Assembly (NCBI GenBank): GCA_031771865.1
Contig: JASISA010000027.1
Location: 2,108,001-2,172,000 of the forward strand
Direction: 5' to 3'
From: Nothophaeocryptopus gaeumannii
Taxonomy: Eukaryota > Ascomycota > Dothideomycetes > Mycosphaerellales > Mycosphaerellaceae
DNA: 64,000 nucleotides
Position 1 is the first letter of the stretch. Each line of letters opens with the position of its first letter. A model generated the notes under the pieces. The model was not told where the DNA came from. It did not search any database and saw only the letters and a list, made by a program, of their open reading frames with translations. Position numbers and translations under genes: made by a program. Of the stretch, positions 31,289-41,822 are shown in pieces.

Positions 31289-34199
31289 CTACGCCTTCAA
31301 CCTCCTCTCCTCACACTTCACACACACCGGATCCTTACTCTCACCCCGAAGGAAGTACCTCCCATCCTCGAACTCGCCATTGCATTCCTGCATCTCACGT
31401 TAGCAGACTAACACCACAGGCAATAAGTCATTGCGAAGTACTTACGAGGCAGACAAAACACCCCGGATGCCAATCGACACCCAGTGCCTTGACAACCACA
31501 TCCGTCACTGGCTTCCTACATTTCCTACACTTGCTCGAGAACCGATTCGTGTGACATCCAACACACCACGCATACCCTTCCTTCTCCACAAAAGGCATGC
31601 TCGAATCAAAAGGATCACCGCACTGCGCGCAGAAGAAATGACCAACGTGCCATTCCGCTCCGCAAGCTTGGATGACCTCTCCCTCGATTGGTGTCCTGCA
31701 AGATTTGCAGCGCGGTGAGAAGAGTTCGTGAAAGTCGAGATGGCAGTAAAAGCGTAAAGAATCGTCTCCGTCTTCATGCTCCCACCTTTCCAGGTCTTCT
31801 GGGTTGGCATCTTCAGGGATGGGGATTGAAATGCCGGATTGGCGCGCGTAGATTCGGTCTAAGCGTGCAGTGCGCTGCTTCTGTGGTTCGGGATAAAAGG
31901 CAACAAGTTCGAGATTGGTGTTGCATTGATGACAGACAAAACATCCGGGATGAAAGCGCTCCCCGGCAGCACTCAGGATTCGGCCGGCGATGGGCAAGGC
32001 ACAGTGTGCACACAGAGCGCCTGACTGCCGGATTGAGGGTGTATAATGCGGCGTCGACTTGCTTGCTGGGATTGGAGTGGTATTCGCGTGCCGTGGCAAA
32101 GGTCGGCCTGGAGGAGGGGCATGGCCATGATCATGACCAGGGGATGGAAGAGGCCGTTGCGGGATGCGACTGCGCGATGGCGGAGTATTGCTTGGACCGC
32201 CGACAGGAACTACAGGAGCATCAAAATTGGTAGCTGGGACGGTGCCGGCGTGGGGAGGGCCAGACGGGTCGTCCGGCAGAGAGATTGAAGGGACAGGCGG
32301 GTCTTCTGGTGCATTGATGACAGGTATAGGAGGCCTTGAGCCACCGCTAGAAGATGGTCGGTCTGAAGATGTAGGCCTCGACGAAGGTGTCCACTTTGGA
32401 ACATCTTCCACATTGATCTTTGGAATTCCACTCTTCGAAGGTGAACCGGGCAGAGACTGAGGAGAGGCACTCCGCTCGTTCACATCGAAGGAAGGGATTG
32501 GGTTTTTGGATGGTGAAGATGGCAGCTTGCGTGTCGAGTCGGACGATTGACGCCCTGACGATGATCTAGTTGGAGACTGTTGTTCCTCCATCACAATCTC
32601 CTTCGGCTTCCAGTCTTTCTCGAAACTGACAATTGGCCGGCCTGGCTTGTCACTCACAACTGTTGGCCTAGGTAAACCGGGGCTGTAGTCCTTGCGTGAC
32701 TTGCTCGTGGCCGCCCGAATATCATCGGCTCTGATCTCCTTGCCATCTTTTGTAGGGGTGGCCTTCGGTGCCACTTCATCTGCATCGCGACCTGTCTCGG
32801 CTGGAGGCGTCGGTGGTAGTATGGGATCATTCGAGGTATACAACGGATTCCGGCTCTGGCTTGGCGGATTTCGATGTATCTCGACGCGATCGTGTCTTGG
32901 AGTTGTGCTATGGGGCAGTGTCTGCAATGTCGGCGCCGAATTCGATCGTTCCATCTGCTGAAACTGAGCCCTGACTCGCGCGAATGGGTTCTTTCGCACA
33001 TACGAAGGCAAAGCCTGGCTCACCGATGGGGCCGACTCTTTTTGCTCCTCTTCAACCATTGTCTCCTTCTTTTTCGGTGCGGACACCTCCTCTTCTGGGT
33101 CTTCGTATATCTTATCGTCTGGGCTCATGAACTTTTTCTTCTCCAAACTCAAGACGCGTCTGCTACCACTGCTTGATCTTCGATGGGCGACGACGATATC
33201 GTTGTGTACTTGTTCGGCTAATTGGTCATAGCTTTTTCCGTTGGATTGCCGTCTCTTCTGCACGGACACATATCCGGTCGGTGGGCTCACTTTGCGTGGG
33301 ATCTGGAAGCTGTGCCGCTTGTTGAGGGTGGAGTTGTCGCCAGAGGATGAACTGTTGCTGCCCTCTGATGCGCTGCGATGTCCGTCCAATAACATGGCGT
33401 CGTGCGAGTGGCTGCGATGATAACTGCCTTTCCTCAAGTGCGATCGATAATCTCGGTTCTTCAAGTCTGGGTTGGCGAATGGACCGCTCGTTGTCTCTGG
33501 GTTTTGATGTTTCCACACCAATTCAGCTGCTTCGTCTTGCGCATCCGAGTGGACTTTGCGGTCCTCTTCTATGTCCATATCTTCCAACGCCTGTCTCAAC
33601 GATCGCGCCTCTTGCTTCTCCATCCAGCGCATTCCATTTTCTCTATACGACATGCTGGGCGTGCGCCGGACTGCTGGGGCTTGGTCCTTTGATGGCTCGG
33701 GGACTCGTTCGGGCGATGCTGCTGGCGGTCGTGCAAGTGGTCGGCCGGCGAATGGGCTTCTTGCTGCGGTTCTGGACGAGAGATTCGAGTCGGTGCGGCG
33801 ATGGGAGAATTGGTAATTTTGGTGTTGCATGACCGGCATGCTGTTGCTAGCATGAAGCGGCGGTCGATAATCATTTTGGAGCTTCGAGTCGAAGTTGTCG
33901 GTCTCTGTTCGTCGCAGTCTACCGAACTTCGAAGGCGGCGGAGGTCGAGACCCTGAGGGGCGAGCAGGGCAGTCTTTTCGGAGCTCGGAGAGATAGGAAG
34001 CTGTTTGGGGGTTTGGTGAGCAAGTGTCGTCTTCATTGGTCACGCACTCTCGCAAGCCTGAAGCTCTTGGCGGCGTGTGCGGCAGAACAAGCGTTGGTGA
34101 AGATGGCATAGACATAGAAAAAGGGAAGTGGGACGAACCCATCTGCTCGTTCGACATGTAAGTCGGAGCTGGAACTGGCCTGTCTTTGCTGTTCAGCAT
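31289..34199 (-). CDS. LIM-domain protein, paxillin (Pxl1)-like
   Basis: The ATG at 34199 (MLNSKDRPVPAPTYMSNEQM) is preferred; the frame is open further upstream but looks like leader. A 58-nt intron (31388-31445, GTAAGT donor, CTAAC branch, CAG acceptor) completes the last domain, for 950 aa in all. The first 750 or so residues are disordered and rich in Ser, Pro and Arg. Three LIM zinc-binding domains close the protein: CAHC...HPGCFVCHQC with a charged insert, CKSC...WHVGHFFCAQC...CVGC, and CRKC...WHPGCFVCLEC...CVKC. C-terminal LIM domains after a long disordered region are the layout of fungal paxillin homologues. These act at the actomyosin ring and sites of polar growth as scaffolds for Rho signalling. 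The function is inferred from architecture. Confidence 0.82.
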
Positions 34200-34584
34200 G
34201 ATGAATGCGATCTGTCTGTTCGGTCGCTGGTTGCTGCAGGGATGGCTGAAACGTGAAGGCTCGCTGTGTAACGATTCAGATGCGATGCAACTAATGATTA
34301 GGCATATTGAAGACGCAGAAATGAGAGTCGAACGCAGCGTGTAGGAAAGCTTCAACGCCTATACATGCACAGGAACAGAATGTAGTCCGTGAGTCTGTCG
34401 TTGGGAGAACGACTCCAGGTACGCTTCAACTGCTTCCCACTTCCTGATGCTCTTGGCAAACAGAGCGTTGGCGGGGCAAGCGCAACCCCAAAGAGGAAGG
34501 ATCCCATCCTAAGCCGAAAGTCATAACGGTCTCGGAGATTTTGATGGAGACCCTGGGGATGAAATGCGACCCAATTGCACACCA

Positions 34585-34612
34585 CATCCCGCATCCCGCA
34601 TCCCGCATCCCG
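34585..34612. repeat. 7-bp tandem repeat (catcccg x4)
   Basis: Four perfect copies of catcccg lie in the intergenic region between the divergent LIM-protein and GFA-domain genes. Confidence 0.85.
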
Positions 34613-34975
34613 TGACAACGTGTCGACCTGGAGCCGGACATTGATGGACTTTGCACTGATAGCTCGTCGTGCTCGTCCATCACACGTCTTCACCAGGTCC
34701 GCACCCGAACGGACTCAGGTATGCCCGTACCTGCGAGCGCTTCGACGCAGAAACATCAGGTTGACCACGGCTGTGGCGCAATGGAGCTCTTGCCATTGGC
34801 ATTGCTGCCTGACCTCACCTCAGCTCGCATCAGGAACCAACTCAATGCAAGGAGCTGGCTGGGGCTTAAATACCGCCTGAAGAACAGTCATCGGAAGTAG
34901 ACATCTCGCTTTTCAAGGCGGTGCCCATATCTCGATTCGCACTTCTCATCAAAACGCTCAGAATACTGACATACA

Positions 34976-35604
34976 ATGGCGGCCAACGGCGAGACCAAGA
35001 AGCGTGAAGCTGAGTGCAGCGCTGAAGTTCCAGAGCCCAAGCAGCACAAGCAGGAACGACTGGATGTCCTCGAGCAAGCAAAAGAGGATGAGAGTATCGA
35101 GAAGCAGACCATCAAAGGTGGCTGTCATTGCGGGTGAGCACATTCCAGTGAAGAACTACATCGCACGGCTACTCATTCAATGACAGCTTCATAAAGTACA
35201 CCTTCGACTATGCCGTCCCAGCGTCTGGCATCCTAAAGGCAAACCGCTGCAACTGCACCTTCTGCCAGAAGTTCCGCACAACGAACCTCTCACTTCCCTC
35301 CGCCGACCACTTCAAGCTGCTTAGTCCAGAATCACGCGCCGATCCAGCGTTGGGCAACTATGCGCCGCGAACTAAGACTGTCGCGCGACACTTCTGCAAA
35401 GAGTGCGGAGCTCACTGTTGGATGGAAGGTTACTATGAGCATGGAGAGAACAGATATGATCTGTTCGCGATCAACCTGGCGACTGTGGATCAGCCGCAGG
35501 GAGATTTGGATTTGAGCAAAGTGAAGGTGCAGTATTTCGATGGGTTGCATGATAACTTCTATGCTGGGTTGAGGGATACGCCGTGGCCGAATGGACTTTC
35601 ATGA
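34976..35604 (+). CDS. GFA (CENP-V/glutathione-dependent formaldehyde-activating) domain protein
   Basis: The ATG at 34976 (MAANGETKKREAECSAEVP) is followed by a charged N-terminus, then one 53-nt intron (35134-35186, GTGAGC donor, CTGAC-like branch, CAG acceptor). The joined protein of 191 aa has the zinc-binding motifs of the family: GGCHCG, the cluster CNCTFCQK and the later pair FCKECGAHCW. Family members include S-hydroxymethylglutathione synthases, but most fungal copies have no proven substrate, so only the fold and zinc sites are claimed. It is divergently placed from the LIM gene with 776 bp between starts. Confidence 0.85.
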
Positions 35605-35799
35605 GAAGTGAAGGGTAATGTGAAGCATAATCAGAATTCAAGTGATTTGGAACGTGAGGCTTCCGCATGCTGTCAACGGGTGAGTGGTCAATGCACAGGC
35701 TAATGCCCTTTTCTCAACCTTAAGCTCTTCCAAGTGCAAACACCTGCGCGCAGAACGGACGCCTCACCACAACAATTTTTTCACTCCAGATTTCGCACG

Positions 35800-36614
35800 A
35801 TGGCTCCATCAGAAACAACACTGAGCACCTACAACATAGTTAGTCTTCATTCGCGCAACTCGAACACTCAATGACGATGAACTGATGGTTCTCTGGGCTC
35901 TACACAAACATAACAAGCCAGACTCTCCGAATAGACTGACGATTGACCTCTCCGAAGGCTGCTGAGATGCCTGAGAAACCCTTCCGTCTCCTCGATCTGG
36001 CCGCTGAGCTGCGAAACAACATCTGTGAGAACGTCATCGCCTATGAGACCGCTCGACTCCAAAAGGATGGTCGTCTCACCACCGATTGCGCTCTGTCCAT
36101 GGTCAACAAACAGGTCCGGCAGGAGCTGGTATCTCTTCTTATCAAGAGGCCAAGAACGATCGAGACTACTGCCCACTGGTGCCAATTCGATCACATTTTC
36201 AACTACTTCGATCAAATAGACAAGAAGGACATTGCGGCATTCCAAAATACGAAGCTGGCTATCAGGATTACCTTCAACAGAGACTATCGCAACCAATTCG
36301 ACTCGGTTAGCACCTGGGCCCTTGGCCTCGCCGACGTGCCTGGATCTCTTGCGCAACTCAATCTTCAGTACTCGGTCCGATTGGGCGCAGCAGAAGCTGA
36401 TCTGCACGATGTGGAAGGAGAGTTCAACGAATACTGCGAAACCTTCAAGAGACTTCACCCTGGAAGGGCTTACGACGAGGAGATGGACAAGGTGCTCGAT
36501 GCAGTACGTGCGGAGAGAGAGCGACAGAGAGTTGAGACACGAAAAACGCTCTCTGCAGGGCCGAAGAAAGGAACAGGATACAAATTCCGGCGGTCGATGA
36601 TGTTTCCTTTTTAA
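35800..36614 (+). CDS. LPxELRN (F-box/2EXR-like) family protein, copy A
   Basis: The main exon encodes MPEKPFRLLDLAAELRNNIC from ATG 35967, 215 aa to TAA 36612. A likely upstream exon starts at ATG 35800 (MAPSETTLSTYNI) and is joined by a 119-nt intron (35839-35957, CTGAC branch, AAG acceptor), keeping phase 0. The opening LAAELRNNI is the hallmark of a large ascomycete family whose N-terminus resembles an F-box or 2EXR motif. The rest has no known domain. The C-terminus is charged (RAERERQRVETRKTL). It is the first of three neighbouring relatives on the same strand. A role as a substrate adaptor is only a guess. Confidence 0.6.
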
Positions 36615-37227
36615 GGCCGGTCTTGAAAGTGAGGCATCCGGGTGGTTTCAAATATTGAGCGATTTGCAAGCCTAGTCGGAGGATCCTGGGAGTTGGCGGA
36701 TCGCGATCAGCTTCATTGAAGTCAGAAATTGCCTTCTCTAATACGTCTTATGGTGATAGCCAGCATGAAGATCAAGGAGGTCCCATCACGAGAGCAGGCT
36801 TATACACAAGCCCACGGAGAGCGAGGCGGCTTAAGGGACTCTCAAGACTCCCGCTTTTACGTTTGATCCGGATTCCGAAGCCGTCATCCTAATAGATTAT
36901 CGATCACTAAAATACCACTCCGGACGAAAGCGACATAGTAACAAGCCCTATCAGATCTTTCAATGCAGTAACGAAGATACAATGAGTTTCAACTCAACAG
37001 GCGCGGAGTTCTGAAGCACGGCTCGATTACATGGCAGATGAAATTCCACATGCCGTTTCCAAATGGGCCGTGCAGCGCGAAATGTAGTGAGGACTTCCTT
37101 CATGAGCCGTTCATACAATACCTCCAGAGCAATGCCTCTCAGCGGATTTACAAAGCCCGTCGCGTCCGACAACCGCAAGTGGCTTACTATTCAACGACAC
37201 ATCATGGTAAGTAGACTGCAATGATTG
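36615..37227. other. Intergenic between LPxELRN copies A and B
   Basis: No gene recognised. A GTAAGT donor-like site after atcatg at 37201-37205 may mark an unrecognised first exon of copy B. Confidence 0.35.
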
Positions 37228-37911
37228 ATGCAGCGCGCAGTAGCTGAAGCAGTAAAGGAGCTCTTGCATAATGCAAAATCAGCAGCACGAATGCTGATGA
37301 CTGAAGAAACGAAGCAGCCTTACACTTTTCGTTTCCCTGCCCTCCCCGCCGAACTCCGCAACAACGTGTACGAAGCAATCGCCACGAAGGCCACGACCTA
37401 CTTGAGCATAACCGGGCGACTCCAAACACTTCATCCGCTCGGTTTAGTTCTAGCAGACCGCCAGATCCGATCTGAGTACCTCCCATGCCTGGGGTACGCA
37501 TGCCCCTCGATCAAGACCAATCTACTGGACTTCGACTTCGACCATCTCACCAACCACTTTGCCCGCATTTCAGGTGACGCACGAATTGACCTCACGACTT
37601 CTAAGGTAGACATACGCCTTGACTTCACCCCTCACTTCCAAGATGAGGGACATGAGGACTGCAGATGCCTGACACGCCTCACTCGCTGGATCGCGCTCTT
37701 CGGCGATGAATCGATACACGCTGTCAAGAAAATTACGTATCGGTATGGCATTGGGCACTGTTGGTACGGACCATTGATGCTGGATCTTATTTGGGAGGGA
37801 AAGGGGCGTGGTGGTTTGGAGTCTGGACAGTGGACGCAACTGCTGGAGATATCGGGCGCGGTTCAGAGGGAGGTTGAGAGAAAGTTTGGGACTGGAGCCA
37901 GCGAAGAGTAG
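37228..37911 (+). CDS. LPxELRN (F-box/2EXR-like) family protein, copy B
   Basis: 227 aa from ATG 37228 (MQRAVAEAVKELLHNAKSAA), with FRFPALPAELRNNVYEAIAT about 35 residues in, then LADRQIRSEYLPCL, VDIRLDFTP and HEDCRCLTRLTRW. The same block order is seen in the fragment at 21043-21660, which makes that fragment its nearest relative in this window. It is a complete reading frame with no obvious membrane segment or signal peptide. An extra 5' exon cannot be excluded. Confidence 0.62.
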   Translation: MQRAVAEAVKELLHNAKSAARMLMTEETKQPYTFRFPALPAELRNNVYEAIATKATTYLSITGRLQTLHPLGLVLADRQIRSEYLPCLGYACPSIKTNLLDFDFDHLTNHFARISGDARIDLTTSKVDIRLDFTPHFQDEGHEDCRCLTRLTRWIALFGDESIHAVKKITYRYGIGHCWYGPLMLDLIWEGKGRGGLESGQWTQLLEISGAVQREVERKFGTGASEE

Positions 37912-38228
37912 AATTTCGGGGAGATGTGTGATGTGTTGATTGGCTAATGTGCTTGTCATCTGCAAACTCACAGGCGTGAGTGGACGGATATTCACATGCT
38001 ACAGGCGCCACTATGAGGGTCTGTGCTCTGAACCTTACTTAGTTCTACGCCACGCGGCTTTCGGCCTGCGCACCTGAACTCTACAACGAACGGTCTAAAA
38101 CATTTCGATCTCGATTTCAACATGTGAGCAACATTGCGCCGTCAAGGACATGATCGTATGTCTCGAATACATATTGGCGTCACCGCAACAACAGCTAATC
38201 CCAAACAGGAGCCACTTGACATGGCCAG

Positions 38229-38267
38229 CGCCGACCTGACCGACGCCGACCTGACCAACGCCGACGC
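38229..38267 (+). repeat. Short tandem repeat (gccgacctgac units)
   Basis: Two and a half copies of a 15-bp unit upstream of copy C. In one frame it reads ADLTDADLTNAD. Confidence 0.5.
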
Positions 38268-38427
38268 AAGTACCGCCATTGAAAAAAACAAATCTCACGA
38301 CCACAGACGATCAAAACCGCTCCAACGAAGATACAACAGTGCGTCTCAACCAGGGAGCAAAAGTCATGCAGCAACGACTATTGTCAGTCAGGCCCGCCGC
38401 GCCAATGTCACCACTGACACGACCACC

Positions 38428-39079
38428 ATGGCGCACAGCGAACAAGAACTCAAGAAATAAGACCAGCCCTTCCCATTCCTCGACCTCCCGCTAGAGCTAC
38501 GCAATACCGTCTACGATTTCATTGCCGAGAACGACACTATCTTCATCGACCGACGGGGGAAGCCTACGACGGCTCACGGACTTGGCACTGTCAGCAAGGA
38601 CATACGCACAGAGTACATGAAAGTCGCCGCCTACACTTGCAAGCGCATCCGAGCTCAGATTCCCAATTTCGAGACCAAGCGAGTTATCAAAATTTTCAAC
38701 ATCTTCAAACGCAATCCGCGAGTCAAGCTTGACAAAATCGAATGCACCATGCTTCTCAAAGTCCATCGACAAGAGAACAACAAGCTGGCGGAATTCTACT
38801 GTGATCGCTTCGAAGACTCCTTGGGTGAAATGCTAAACCCGAAGGAAGGGGATTTCCGAAGTCGTGCGCGAATATGAGCTCGGCCGACACGACACCAATG
38901 ACGCTCAGTGCAAGTGGCTTGACACGACTTCCGAAGATCTGCTCTGCCGCATCGACAAGCTAATATTCGCGACCGATGATCTCGAAGAGGACCCCGATGC
39001 GGACGAGGAGAAGCTAGATGAGCTGTGGAAGTGGAAAGGCGAGCTCGAGGTGGCGCAGTCCGCGATTGCGGACAAATGA
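38428..39079 (+). pseudogene. LPxELRN family copy C, interrupted
   Basis: ATG 38428 starts MAHSEQELKK, then TAA (38458-38460), and the same frame goes on with DQPFPFLDLPLELRNTVYDF, a clear family N-terminus. Reading continues to about 38850, where a run of four G (38848-38851) shifts the frame. One G fewer would connect GEMLNPKEG to the downstream frame EVVREYELGRHD and end at TGA 39077. The total would be 217 codons, matching the family size. An intron with acceptor at 38461 could remove the TAA, but not the frameshift. Confidence 0.6.
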
Positions 39080-39366
39080 CTCGACATGCAACGTGTGCTG
39101 GCAAGTAATGGCGAGGTTGAGGGCGACAGTCAAGCTCCGACGGATGGAGTGGACACATAGATAAATTGGGCACACGGATTTGCAACTTATATAGAAGTGC
39201 AGAGACTTCGCGAGCCTACTTGAGCTAGATACTACTTCCAAGCCTTCTCCAACAAGTGATGTCAAGAATTTCTTTTTTATGAACAAATCTTCGCACTGAT
39301 GGACGAAGAAGGGTAAAGCCTATAACATGGCGTGAAACATAGGCTGGGTATCGGACGGACACCCTT

Positions 39367-41583
39367 TCATTGCGCATCCATCAAAACTTTCGTCCAATCA
39401 AACTTCTCCCACTTCTTTCTAAAACCCTCCAGTCTCCGATCATGCCTCTCCCATCTTCCCTGCTTCTTGATCACGTCAGGGCCTTTATCAAGCATACCAC
39501 CGACAATCTCCCTCGCAAAGAGATCGCCCTTTGGCCATCTCCGCTCGTCTTCGATCACATGTCCCATACCTCCATCCAGGGTATAGAAGACATGAAAGTA
39601 CGGCATTTCCTTTACCATAGCTTTCCTGAAAGCCGCCTTGCCATATCCCGGTTTCTGGACGAGTGCGAGGGTGTCGATTATGGGTTTATGTTGACTCCAT
39701 TGTTCATCGGAAGCAAGGACGGCCTCTCTGAAATAGGCTGGTGCGTTCTCAGCGAGGTGATGAGGGAGTGGGATGGCGTTGAGAGCGGCGTGACCTCTGC
39801 GACTGTGCATGTGGGCGGCATTCTCGTAGAAGATGACGCCCTTGTCCTGGGCATGGTAGAAACGAGTTAATGATTTCATGAAGTTGCGTATCTCCTCCCA
39901 TTCGTCGTCGTCGCATTCGAGGAGGTTGAGACGATGCTGGAGGGGTACGATGACGGCACCGCCTTTTGCAAGCTCTGGCTCTGTGAGTAGTGTCATGTAT
40001 GTTCGAGTCGCAAGACTGACTACAGGCGCGGTAGGAGGCGTATTGTTCTCTTCATGGTAACAGAGCGGGCAGCTCTCCAGGATCCTCTGCATCTTTTGGA
40101 AATCGCCGATAGCTGCGTTTCGAAGATTGCCCTCATTTTTCACGACTTTCTTAGATAGGTTCGACGCATTGTCATCCATGTAATCCAGATCGTTCTTGAA
40201 CTTGCCATCCTTCGCAATGCGCTCTGCGAAAGCCCTCCCTTCGCCTCCAGCCACGCCACGAGTTCGCTTTTCCTGCTTCACCATGTCTTCGATGGACATG
40301 TCCTCATTCTCTTCTACGTTGCCGCGCTCCCGGTTGCGTCTTCCTGAGAGTTCCTTCACCTCGCCTGAGCGGTCTCCGGCCAGCATGCGGTTATTGAGTA
40401 CGACCACATCTGATTGCGAGTTGTTGGCCACGCTAGCTGCTTCTGCGACCTTGTACTCCTCCTCTAGTTGAGCCGCATTTGGTGCGTTTCGAAGTTTGGC
40501 CTTCATCATCTGCGCTTTCAACTTGTTGAGCGCAGTTTGATCGAGGACGGCAGTTTCCATCGATGGCTCAGACTCTGGAATTGACTGGCCTTGTGTGGCA
40601 TTTGAAGTGTCAATCTGCTTCTCCGCCTCCTCTCGTTTGAGTCCAGCCTTCATCTTGCGCTCCTGAAAGAACTCGCCGGAAGGCTTTTCTAGCCTCACGT
40701 GTTCCTTGCCATACATCTTCCGTCTGTCCAGCTCGCGTTCCTCTTCTCTCGCAACGTCAAACAGACGAAGGGTGCCGTACGTTTCCAAGGCCACATCATC
40801 GACGTTCGTCTTAGATTCCTCAGCTTTGCGGTACACCCCTTTGAGCTTCGTCATGCGCCATGAGCTCCCACCGTCTCCGAAGGTATAGTTGACCTCATGC
40901 TGAGCTGGCTCCTGTTCAACTTTCTCCGCTGCTGAATCATCATCGCCGTTCAAATCAAAGTCATTCTGCAGATCGGCCAAGTGCTTGTTGACATCATTCT
41001 CGTGGACTTTGAACTCGTGACTCTCTCTTGCGCCCACAAATTGGCTAGGCGGCGACTTGGGCCTCTTGCGTTGAACATAGTCAATGTCCAAAGCAGATGA
41101 CTCCTGCATCCATGAGTCGCGCTGTATCTTGGTCTCCTTCGAGTCTTGATCCCGCTGATCAAGCACATTCTCTTCTGGAGGCGCAGTAGCAGCTTCCTTC
41201 TCGACCCATTCGTCGTCTTCGTCGTTGTCGCTGTCAAATACTTTCACCTCTTTCGTAGATTGCTCCTTCTCTCGGGGCGATTCGCTGCGGCGTCTTTTGT
41301 GGTGTATTCTCTCATCGTCTTCTCGGTCGCGGTGACGCTTGCGTTCGCCATCTCTGTGTTTGTGTCGCCGCTCGCCATCGTCGTCTCTTTGATCTCGATC
41401 TCTGCTTCGATGCCGGTGCCTTCGCTCCTCGCGCTCGTCGTCTCGATGCCTATGCGAGCGGTGGTGATGTCTGTGTTGTCGGCGTTCTCTGTCGTCTTCG
41501 CCGCGATCACGACGTTTGCGCTCCTCTTTCTCTTCCCGAGCCCTGCCCTCCTGCAGCTCTTTTTCGAAGTCTTCCAAGCCCAT
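39367..41583 (-). CDS. cwf19: Cwf19-like pre-mRNA splicing protein
   Basis: Spliceosome-associated factor (S. pombe Cwf19, human CWF19L2 family). Single exon, 738 aa, from ATG 41583 (MGLEDFEKELQEGRAREEKE). The frame is open upstream but the MGLEDF start fits the family. The first 150 residues are Arg/Asp/His-rich (RS/RD-like), followed by acidic and linker regions including SSWRMTKLKGVYRKAEE. The C-terminal part has the CwfJ N-half, HIT-like (CPLCYHEENN, GGAVIVPLQHRLNLLECDDD, HMHSRRGHAALNAIPLP), then the second CwfJ domain (MPYFHVFYTLDGGMGHVIED, ending EKFDWTKVLMDAQ). It is divergent from GPN1 with only 239 bp between the start codons. Confidence 0.93.
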   Translation of the reverse strand: MGLEDFEKELQEGRAREEKEERKRRDRGEDDRERRQHRHHHRSHRHRDDEREERRHRHRSRDRDQRDDDGERRHKHRDGERKRHRDREDDERIHHKRRRSESPREKEQSTKEVKVFDSDNDEDDEWVEKEAATAPPEENVLDQRDQDSKETKIQRDSWMQESSALDIDYVQRKRPKSPPSQFVGARESHEFKVHENDVNKHLADLQNDFDLNGDDDSAAEKVEQEPAQHEVNYTFGDGGSSWRMTKLKGVYRKAEESKTNVDDVALETYGTLRLFDVAREEERELDRRKMYGKEHVRLEKPSGEFFQERKMKAGLKREEAEKQIDTSNATQGQSIPESEPSMETAVLDQTALNKLKAQMMKAKLRNAPNAAQLEEEYKVAEAASVANNSQSDVVVLNNRMLAGDRSGEVKELSGRRNRERGNVEENEDMSIEDMVKQEKRTRGVAGGEGRAFAERIAKDGKFKNDLDYMDDNASNLSKKVVKNEGNLRNAAIGDFQKMQRILESCPLCYHEENNTPPTAPVVSLATRTYMTLLTEPELAKGGAVIVPLQHRLNLLECDDDEWEEIRNFMKSLTRFYHAQDKGVIFYENAAHMHSRRGHAALNAIPLPHHLAENAPAYFREAVLASDEQWSQHKPIIDTLALVQKPGYGKAAFRKAMVKEMPYFHVFYTLDGGMGHVIEDERRWPKGDLFAREIVGGMLDKGPDVIKKQGRWERHDRRLEGFRKKWEKFDWTKVLMDAQ

Positions 41584-41822
41584 CCTTCTTGCAATTTCGT
41601 TGATGTGCAGGGTTGTTGAAGGTGGATGTCGGGGAGTCGCAAGTCGCGGGGAAGAGCTCCAGAAATTTCGGTCCCTCACTCGCGAAGCTACATCATCACA
41701 TGCAAAACACAAACCAAGCACTGATCTTGGCCATTTGAAAACTTGGGGACTTCACATAACACGCACTTCAACTCACACACAGACCAGACATACTCTCCGA
41801 ATTGCCAACGACTACAGTGAGC
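41584..41822. promoter_or_regulatory. Bidirectional promoter region of Cwf19 and GPN1
   Basis: A 239-bp gap between two opposite start codons of housekeeping genes must contain both leaders and core promoters. No specific element is identified. Confidence 0.55.

Noticed and set aside
38229..38267. Pentapeptide-repeat protein (ADLTDADLTNAD)
   Set aside because: Only two to three units in a short frame that ends before the LPxELRN motif; better seen as a small DNA repeat.
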